Source: Charina bottae (taxonomy: Eukaryota > Chordata > Lepidosauria > Squamata > Charinaidae). Taken from it: a DNA stretch of 64,000 bases. Positions 56,961 through 64,000 of the stretch are shown one piece after another. The translations under genes and the position numbers were made by a program. Numbering within the stretch: position 1 is the first letter of the stretch; the number at the start of each line of letters is the position of its first letter. The stretch lies in assembly GCA_023362775.1 (NCBI GenBank), contig JALMGJ010000006.1:13402501-13466500 (forward strand), given 5' to 3'. The notes under the pieces were generated by a model that worked only from the letters and a program-made list of their open reading frames with translations, did no database searches and was not told the DNA's origin.

Positions 56961-57374
56961 GATGTATGTATTTATTCGGTCAATGACCAGCAAAGGTACG
57001 GCAAAAAGAAAGCAAAGAAGCTAATTGCAAGGATTTGATTTTGAAACCTTAGGATTTAAATTCCTATCAGACTGCCCTATTCTAAATGTATTTACTTATG
57101 TAATTTATAATCTATCTTTCTGCCAACAGCCAGCACTCAATGTGGCAGACAAGAAAATGAAATTAAAATGCAGCTAAAAACAATTCAAATATAATTTTCA
57201 ACACCATAAAAACATCTCAAACACCTAGCATGCCTCAAATTGCCAAAAGTCTGCCAAAATAAAGATGCTTTTGCTGGTCAGCAGGAAGACATCACAAGAT
57301 AACCTCCTTGATTAACTTTGGTACAGAATTCCAAGGCTTAGAAGCACTCCACTGTACCCCACACCCCAATACAA

Positions 57375-57375
<1 letters not shown>

Positions 57376-57411
<36 letters not shown>
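57376..57411. repeat. (CA)n microsatellite
   Basis: About 17 CA units. Confidence 0.95.
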
Positions 57412-57412
<1 letters not shown>

Positions 57413-57481
57413 CCCATGCTCCCTGAAAACTACTACTAATAACCCTAGACGAGAGGGAATTTGTGATTTGAGGCCCTAGGT

Positions 57482-57582
57482 CAGTGTTTCTCAACCTTGG
57501 CAACTTTAATGAGCATCCTGGCTGGGGAATACTGGGAGTTGAAGTCTACACATCTTAAAGTTGTCAAAGTTGAGAAACACTG
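57482..57582. mobile_element. Short hAT MITE (101 bp)
   Basis: Ends CAGTGTTTCTCAACCTTGGC and ...GTTGAGAAACACTG; flanks ccctaggt (57474-57481) and ctctaggt (57583-57590), 7 of 8 bases equal. The centre GGGAGTTGAAGTCTACACA is typical of an abundant reptile MITE. Confidence 0.88.
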
Positions 57583-57590
57583 CTCTAGGT

Positions 57591-58310
57591 ACTTCAGTTG
57601 TTTGAAGTGCTAGAACAGTTGATAAGTGAAAAAGTTTTGCGTACTGTATGCTTTCTCCTAGGAAGGCTACCTCCCATTATCCTTTGAATGCCAGACAAAA
57701 CATGATTTCCCCCCTAGGAATTTGAGACTTACTAATATTTTAATTTAGAATAGTTTTAATTTTACTGCCTATTTGAATTAGCTGTTGTTATCATATTTTA
57801 CTGATTGGTATTCTCTTATTTTCAAAATCCATTTAGAACAATAACAGTATTAGGCCAATTCAAAGCTGACACTCCACCTGTTTTTAAGGTTTAATAAAGC
57901 TATTACCCAAATACAGATTTTTAAATTTTACTCCTGTCCAATATAGCTACCTTTGTTTTTCTTCAAAAATGAATTATATTAATGGTCATTCATAAGTCCT
58001 TTGGGTTGTTTGTTTTATTGTGGTATAAATATAGAGCCACCTTTTTCTTTGACACCATATTAAAGAAGCTCCTGTCTTTTGCTTCATGTTCAAAGAAAGA
58101 AATGAAATACTCACTAACCTAGACACCACTGACCTGGATACTGTTCATTGTGAAGGACTGCATGTTTTCATGAACTATCGGGCGATAAATCAAAGAGATC
58201 AGCTGGAATGTACTACACAACTGTTGTTTTATTTGACCATTATTTCATTCACACAGGCATTGCAGCAACTATAATGATCCATCATTTCCAGATGCCTTCA
58301 CCTCCTTTCT
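57591..58310. other. Intergenic between PLCZ1 and CAPZA3-like, no recognised feature
   Basis: AT-rich. On the minus strand this is the 3' flank of CAPZA3-like. AATAAA-type signals are frequent because of base composition, so none is chosen. Confidence 0.4.
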
Positions 58311-59176
58311 CTAAGTCATCATCAGTATATCCCAAGAGATTGAAGTGCGAGTGACTGGGAGCCTTCTCCGAAATTGTCTCCATGTTTCACCTGACAAATC
58401 GTGGAGGCTTTCCACCATATCCATCTGAAATTGGTTATCTTCAACTTCAATAAATTTCTCAAAATCCAAGGCAAATTGGTCCCGATGAATTAAATATATG
58501 GAACCGTCAACAGTTTTACTTGCTGTCCAGTGAAGGTTAGCTATTCTGAAATAATGTAGCTTCACATTAAGGTACCCTCTGATTTCTGAAACAGGTGGAG
58601 TTACTGCAATTATCCACTCTGATTTCCAGAGAACATTCCAGAATTTCTTATACTGATGGCTTTCCATGCAGACCACAAGAAATGGTCTATTTCTAATAGT
58701 TTTTCTGTAGACACGACAAGTTCCTGAAAGGAAATGTCTCTTCATGTAGGTTTCCAAGGTCACATTAAGGGTTTCTCTCCATAATTCTGCCTTATCTTTC
58801 CTAATATTACAATAAAGCAGAATTTTGTCAGGTCTTCTGTTCAGGTGATCCAATGTGAAGGAAAGCTTGATCTGTGGATCAAAGTAGCGATCCCCTCCCA
58901 TGTCATTATGGCGAGTCACCAGAACACTGTCCCCTTTTATGTTCACAGCTGTGAAGTTCTTCTTGCAGTTATTGGCACACACCTGAGCAGTCCCATGCTT
59001 CATGAGTGTATCATCACAAACCAGAAAGCGAAGGTCTTCAAAAACATTCTTGAGTTCACCTGGAGGAGACTGTTTTAGCAAATTGCATATGAATTTTATT
59101 TTCATTGCTTTAGCTGCTTCTTCTTGGGATATTTCAGATTCTGTAGGGGGTGATGGTTCTAAATCAGGAAATGAGA
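58311..59176 (-). CDS. CAPZA3: CAPZA3-like: F-actin-capping protein alpha-3, main exon
   Basis: The product caps actin filament barbed ends as the alpha partner of a CapZ beta subunit; alpha-3 is the male germ-cell form in mammals. The frame reads LLKQSPPGELKNVFEDLRFL, FDPQIKLSFTLDHL, YMKRHFLSGTCRVYRKT, VCMESHQYKKFWN, WKSEWI, LHYFRIANLH and RRLPVTRTSISWDIL. HYFRIANLH and the QFALDFEKF...FQ...L..LS spacing fit alpha-3 better than alpha-1/2. The only in-frame Met is at 59105, but similarity and open frame continue 23 codons upstream (SEISQEEAAKA) to an acceptor CTTCTTCTGCAG ending at 59177, so a short 5' exon is expected upstream. The protein stops early (WDILMMT), losing roughly the last 25 residues, the actin-binding tentacle; a 1-bp shift near 58318 could explain this. 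Tail-to-tail with PLCZ1. Confidence 0.85.
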
Positions 59177-59494
59177 CTGCAGAAGAAACAAGAGCTCTTT
59201 TAAATGTTTGTTTTATGAATTAAACTCTACACTGCTTACTGACATTTCTTCCAAAATAGAATGAAGTAGTTTTTCATTTTGGATCATTCTTAATTGTCGC
59301 TTCCAGAAATCAGTCTAGAACTTCCCAGGATTAAGCTAAATCTAAAATTGAACATGAGCTTATCTGGAGTTTCAGTAGAAGTTATAAGATCTTTGAATAG
59401 TAGTTCATTGCAAATTAAATATGAGTCAGCAGTGTGACTGAAAAAATCCCTCCAATCCTAAAAATGAAATGCAACTTATGTTGCATTAACTGAA
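59177..59494. other. Upstream flank of CAPZA3-like exon, unassigned
   Basis: If the acceptor at 59177 is used this is intron. No first exon was recognised. Confidence 0.35.
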
Positions 59495-60035
59495 ATATTA
59501 CTTGTTTATTTATCACATTTGTACGGCTGCCTGACTCCATAGCAACTCTACATGGTGTACATATTAAAAACATACAATAGACTTCCAGAGAAAATAACAC
59601 CAGCATCTTCTCAATCACACTGCATTCTCCCAAAGGGCCTACTACTCAACCTAATCCAAGGCCTGGGGGCAGAGTCAGGGTTTAAGGGCCCACTTGAACA
59701 AAGCCATGATATGGGCAATGCACATCTCTGGAGGGATGCTGTTCCAGAGGGAAAATGCCACAACAGAGAATGAAACTGTTTAATTGATGGGACACAAAGC
59801 ATACCAACTCTGTCAGATTGAATAGGATGGGCAGACACTGAAGGAGATATACGGTCTCTCAGGCAGGTAGGCCCTATGAAGGGTTTTATGGATATAGAGG
59901 GAACTGGGAATGGCCTTAAAGGACAGGAGGAAGAGCCTCTGGCAAGGCAGTAATCGGACAAGTGGGACTTGACTCCATTCCAAGAAACTGGTTTGAGCAA
60001 ATGTCTCAGATAGACCTTCCCTAGTTCACACAGGG
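59495..60035 (-). mobile_element. Degenerate CR1/L2 LINE 3' region
   Basis: On the minus strand SVSAHPIQSDRVGMLCVPS, HSLLWHFPSGTASLQRC and, toward the left, LINE-tail-like ACAAATGTGATAAATAAACA parallel the 17.2-kb copy (SSRTGMLCVPST, AFSAVAPTLWN). Confidence 0.55.
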
Positions 60036-60322
60036 AGGGAGGGAGGAAGCACATTCAGACTTGCAAGATTCTGTTACTATAGCTGTTACAATAAAGGAAG
60101 TAATGAGTTACATGGTGTGGGTTTCTTAGTCTGGTCTACCTTAAAGGGATAACACCACTCTTGCAAGTCTCCTATTCTCTTTCTAGAGAGGCAGACAATC
60201 TCATCTTGGTGACTAAAGATACCCTCTGATCCTTAGGGCATATGCTATCCACTGAGCATCCCTCTGCAGCATTGTTGGGTGTACCAGCAGCAAGTGGATA
60301 TACGAATAACCAATTTACAAAA
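60036..60322. other. Intergenic, no recognised feature
   Basis: Nothing recognised apart from a GGGAGGGAGGGAGG run at 60042-60055. Confidence 0.35.
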
Positions 60323-60740
60323 TGTGGAGTCCTTGGTGCTCGCTGAGCTTGGTTGTTTGCTTGCAGACATACCATTACCTAACTAGATAACATCATCAGT
60401 GTGAGTGAGTGTGGGGTTTGTTTATATAGAGTAGCTTGTCCTGCCAATTTTGGTGGGGGTGTCATTTTCTCTTTGGTAGCTCCTTGATTAGGGTATTGTT
60501 CTCTGCTTGATTGTTTGCCTGGTGTTAATCCCTGATTATCTGGGTGTTGGTTGCTGGAGAGGATGTGTTCTTGTATTTTTGTTTCCTTCTTGCTGCTTTT
60601 TTACTGTCTCTTTTGGTGGTAAATATGGTGTGTAAATTTATGGTGTGCAAATATATGGTGACAGCAGGCAAGCATACTTTATTGTTTCTATTACTCTTTG
60701 TTTAGATTCAAACTAGAGAATAGAACTCTCTGCTCTTCTG
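60323..60740. mobile_element. Related copy of the palindromic unit, one arm plus longer body
   Basis: GGAGTCCTTGGTGCTCGCTG, AGCTTGGTTGTTTGCTTGCA and AGATAACATCATCAGTGTGA match one arm of the palindromic units. It then continues about 330 bp into sequence absent from the short units (GTGGGGTTTGTTTATATAGA, GTAGCTTGTCCTGCC, TTGATTAGGGTATTGTT), probably the parent element's body. Confidence 0.6.
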
Positions 60741-60750
60741 GACTCAGGGT

Positions 60751-61236
60751 TAGGCTGACCATACATCCTGTTTTGAACGGGACTGTCCCGTTTTTTCACC
60801 ATTTCTGGAGCGTCCCGTCATTATACTAAAAATCTCAATTTTGTCTGTTTTTTAAACTCGGAGGGAACCCGGAGGAGGAATTGCCCCCACCCACCAGCGC
60901 AGCAAAGGAGGTGGGAGGGGCGGGCCGAGCAGCGCGACAGGCGGAGGTGATTCCCCTTCTGGGTTCCCTCCAATCAGCTGCTCTGCCCCCACCCATCGCG
61001 CTGCCCAGACCTGTGCGCTGATAGGTTGTGGCTGGTTGGGGGGCAGTGGGGAGTCGCCTCTGCCTATCAGCACTTGGTAGGGGAGGGGCGGGCAGCACAG
61101 TGGGTGGGGGCAGAGCAGCTGATTGGAGGGAACCCGGAAGGGGAATCACCTCTGCCCACTGCCCCGCCCACACCGCCAACAGGAGGAGGCAACCACCCCT
61201 GTCCTGTTTTTGTCTCAAGGAAATATGGTCAGTCTC
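60751..61236. mobile_element. Longer hAT of the TAGGCTGACCATA family
   Basis: Left end TAGGCTGACCATACATCC, right end ATATGGTCAGTCTC (two end changes), with 8-bp duplication ctcagggt at 60743-60750 and 61237-61244. The first 100 bp matches the 51.6-kb element. The GC-rich core contains an inverted repeat: GGAGGGAACCCGGA...ATTCCCCTTC against GAAGGGGAATCACC. Confidence 0.85.
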
Positions 61237-61244
61237 CTCAGGGT

Positions 61245-61629
61245 TGACCACTAATTTCATAGATAAAGCTACAGGACAAAGATTAAAGTTGCCAATCCAG
61301 TGGTTGTTGTGGGTCTTCCAGGCTGCCAATCCAGACTTTTGAAAGACCAATGATGATTGAGATAACAAATGGACAGCCACTGAAAATGGGGCTGGTTTTG
61401 CAGTGCACTGATCAATTGCTGCTAACAATCCAAGATCACACAGAACTCATACCATTCTATGTACAGTAACTGCTTCCTTGCAAGTACCCATAGTCTTGGG
61501 AACCAAGTGGCTGTAGTTACATAATGCAGATGTGGGCTGGACACAAGGGACAATTTCATTACCATCCCCAAAATGCCAGCAACACTGATAGCAAGCACTG
61601 CATGTTCCCTCCCCCACCCCCAGCCCAAT
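61245..61629. other. Intergenic, no recognised feature
   Basis: Could be an unaligned part of the Gypsy element to the right; no motif seen. Confidence 0.3.
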
Positions 61630-63640
61630 ATGGCACAATGAAGTGACTACCTTGCCAGAGAAATACTCAGACTTTGCAGATATATTTGGGGAAGAAGAGG
61701 CAACTGTGATGCCTCCCAATCGAGCATATGATTGTACCATCAATTTGAAGCCAGGAGCCCAGATTCCCACAAAGAGGCAGTATCCCATGTCTACTCATGT
61801 GTTTGCCACTCTGAAAGAATATGTGGATGTCAGCGTAAGAAAAGGATTATTTGCTCTTCCAAATCCCAAGTATCCACACCATTTTTTATCCCCCAAAAGG
61901 ATGGCAAAATGGGGTGGGGGTAGGGGTAGGAAATAGGGACTGGTGGTGGTGGGTTGACAGGGACTGGCAGGGGGTGTCAAGAGTTCATGACTACAAAAAT
62001 CTGAACAAGGTGACTATTAGAGACCATTATCTGCTACCCCTTATTTCACATCTCCTACGCCATCTCCAAAAGGCATGCATTTTTACAAAATTGGACTTAA
62101 GAAGTGCTTCCAATTTGATCAGAATGAAGGAAGGACATGAATACTTAATCACATTTGATACAAGGTATGGCAAATGGATGAATCACAAGCAGGAGTTAAG
62201 ATTGCCGGGAGAAATATCAATAACCTCAGATATGCAGATGATACCACCCTAATGGCAAAAAGTGAAGAGGAACTAAAGAGCCTCTTGATGAGGGTGAAAG
62301 AGGAGAGTGCAAAAGCTGGCTTGAAACTCAACATTAAAAAAACTCAGATCATGGCATCTGGTCCCATCATTTCCTGGCAAATAGAAGGGAAAGAAATGGA
62401 AGCAGTGACAGATTTTATTTTCTTGGGCTCCAAGATCATGGCAGATGGTGACTGCAGCCATGAAATTAAAAGATGCTTGCTCCTTGGGAGGAAAGCTATG
62501 GCAAACCTAGACAGCATATTAAAAAGCAGAGACATCACCTTGCTGACAAAGGTCCGTATAGTTAAAGCTATGGTTTCCCAGTAGTAATGTATGGCTGTGA
62601 GAGTTGGACCATAAGGAAGGCTGAGCGCCAAAGAACTGATGCTTTCGAGCTGTGGTGCTGGAGAAGACTCTTAAGAGTCCCTTGGACTGCAAGGAGGTCA
62701 AATCAGTCAATCCTAAAGGAAATCAACCCTGACTGCTCATTGGAAGGACAGATACTGAAGCTGAAGCTCAAATACTTTGGCCACCTAATGCAAAGAGAGG
62801 ACTCACTGGAAAAGACCCTGATGCTGGGAAAGACTGAAGGCAAAAGGAGAAGGGGATGGCAGAGGATGAGATGGTTAGATAGCATCACTGATGTAACGAA
62901 CATGAATTTGAGTAAACTCCAGGAGACAGTGGAGGGCAGGAAGGCCTGGCGTGCTATGGTCCATGAGGTCACAAAGAGTCGGACATGACTAAACGACTGA
63001 ACAACAACAACAAAAATGGCAAATGGAATACACTGTGATGCCTTTTGGTTTGGTTAATTGTGGGGCTGTCTTATCTAGATTAATGAATGAAATATTTTTG
63101 GACAAGTATGTAGTGGTGTATTTAGATGACATATTGTTTTTTTCTGAGGATCCTTCCTGGAATGAGATGCATTTCAGTAACGTCTTAAAAAGGCTCCATG
63201 AACCCAAGCTTTTTGCCAAGTTAGAGAAGTATGCATTTGACCCCTCAATTAGACTACAGAATGAAGGCATACAGATGGATCCTACAAAGGTACAATCCAT
63301 GCTATCATGGTGCGCGCGCGCGCGCACACACACACACACAATATGAAAGATGTGCAACATTTTCTAGGCCTTGCTAACTTCTATCAGAAGTTCATTCCTA
63401 ATTTTGTAGATCACATAAAGCCACTTTCTCAGCTCCTAAAAAAGGGTCATCAATTCTTACGGTCTACTCAACAGCAAAAAACATCTCAAGAGTTGAAATA
63501 ACTCTTTGTTTCACAGCTGCTGTTCAAACACCTAGACCCTACCCACCAATTCATAGTACAGACTGATACTTCAGATGTGGCAGTAGGAGAAGTTCTCCAG
63601 GCAGGGGAGGAGGAGTGGGAGGACAGATTAGTTGCCTGGG
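61630..63640 (+). mobile_element. Broken Ty3/Gypsy pol fragment
   Basis: Plus-strand blocks in the order of Gypsy pol: FADIFGEEEATVMPPNRAYD and CTINLKPGAQIPTKRQYPM (before the RT), YKNLNKVTIRDHYLLPLI, FTKLDLRSA, then after the BovB insert MPFGLVN, YVVVYLDDILFFSED (catalytic core), and LGLANFYQKFIPNF, then an RNase H start (HLDPTHQFIVQTDTSD). Frameshifts, a (CG)(CA) microsatellite at 63312-63341 and the nested LINE break it. No LTRs, integrase or gag were seen. Confidence 0.8.
62179..63015 (+). mobile_element. RTE-BovB copy nested in Gypsy pol
   Basis: The insert is bounded by a 12-bp direct repeat atggcaaatgga (62167-62178 and 63016-63027). It starts in the RT palm (DESQAGVKIAGRNINN) and ends with the ACA tail. 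A 1-bp loss near 62578 shifts the frame at MVFPV. It carries RYADDTTLMAK. Confidence 0.9.
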
Positions 63641-64000
63641 GCAGACTGATTTAATAGGTCCATCTCCTTGTTTGTGTGTGGTGGTGGTGGTGGGGAGCCA
63701 GCAAGTCAAAAAAGCAATCACAGTATTCCAACCATGGGAAAGGGCTGATGACAATGTCCTCCACTACCAGATCACATTGCAACTACCCCAAACAAGATCC
63801 AGATCTACTGTGTGCATGTGTTGGACCTTCTATAATTTAGGTCACCATGGTGGTCATGAAGTCCTTAACTGTTTCAAAACAGGAATTTCAAAACCCCTTA
63901 GCAGTTTGATGTTTGCAGGGCTCACAGAAATCTCAACTCACTGTTAATTAACCCTTTCTTTCTAGAGTAAATGCATTTTGGTATTTTATTTATTTATTTA
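63641..64000. other. Right edge of window, unassigned
   Basis: TGG repeat at about 63677-63693, then unassigned sequence. The final bases (TATTTTATTTATTTATTTA) look like the start of another TTTA-headed repeat. Confidence 0.4.

Noticed and set aside
60835..61428. 197-codon minus frame in the 61-kb hAT
   Set aside because: GC-rich transposon core; no transposase or host motif.

Overview
The window reads as squamate reptile (lizard or snake) nuclear DNA. The host genes are vertebrate with canonical GT-AG introns. The repeats are the usual squamate mix: RTE-BovB LINEs, other RTE LINEs, a likely R4-clade LINE, CR1/L2 remnants, tRNA- and 5S-headed SINEs sharing a LINE-like tail, and many hAT transposons with 8-bp target duplications. 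Species cannot be fixed from sequence alone.

Two host genes are supported. PLCZ1 (phospholipase C zeta, the sperm factor that starts egg calcium oscillations) runs on the + strand from before position 1 to about 53.4 kb. Ten exons are visible (1756-53372), covering the end of the EF-hand region, catalytic X domain, X-Y linker, Y domain and C2 domain. Phases join without a break to a TAG stop and an AATAAA signal. The first EF-hand exons lie left of the window. CAPZA3-like (germ-cell actin-capping alpha subunit) lies on the - strand at 58.3-59.2 kb, tail-to-tail with PLCZ1. In mammals the two genes are head-to-head.

Layout: 0-11 kb, exons 1-3, a young 5'-truncated BovB with an open RT frame, and an old CR1-like LINE. 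11.2-17.2 kb, a GC-rich block inside intron 3 holding two fold-back structures. The larger is a 3.9-kb hAT-type transposon (13292-17194) with an 8-bp target duplication, about 0.8-kb inverted arms, and captured pieces of two unrelated host genes: 3' exons of WDR46 (in both arms) and exon 1 of follistatin (FST, in the spacer). 18-25 kb, linker and Y-domain exons plus BovB and SINE copies. 24.4-47.0 kb, a 22.6-kb intron that is largely a stack of reverse-transcriptase elements. 47-53.4 kb, Y/C2 exons, a palindromic element with 15-bp target duplications that itself hosts a hAT, and a solo LTR. 53.4-64 kb, CR1 remnants, MITEs, CAPZA3-like, and a broken Ty3/Gypsy pol interrupted by BovB.

The most unusual object is the 13.3-17.2 kb fold-back hAT carrying WDR46 and FST exons. 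Family assignments rest on reading protein motifs and repeat termini by eye; no database search was run.
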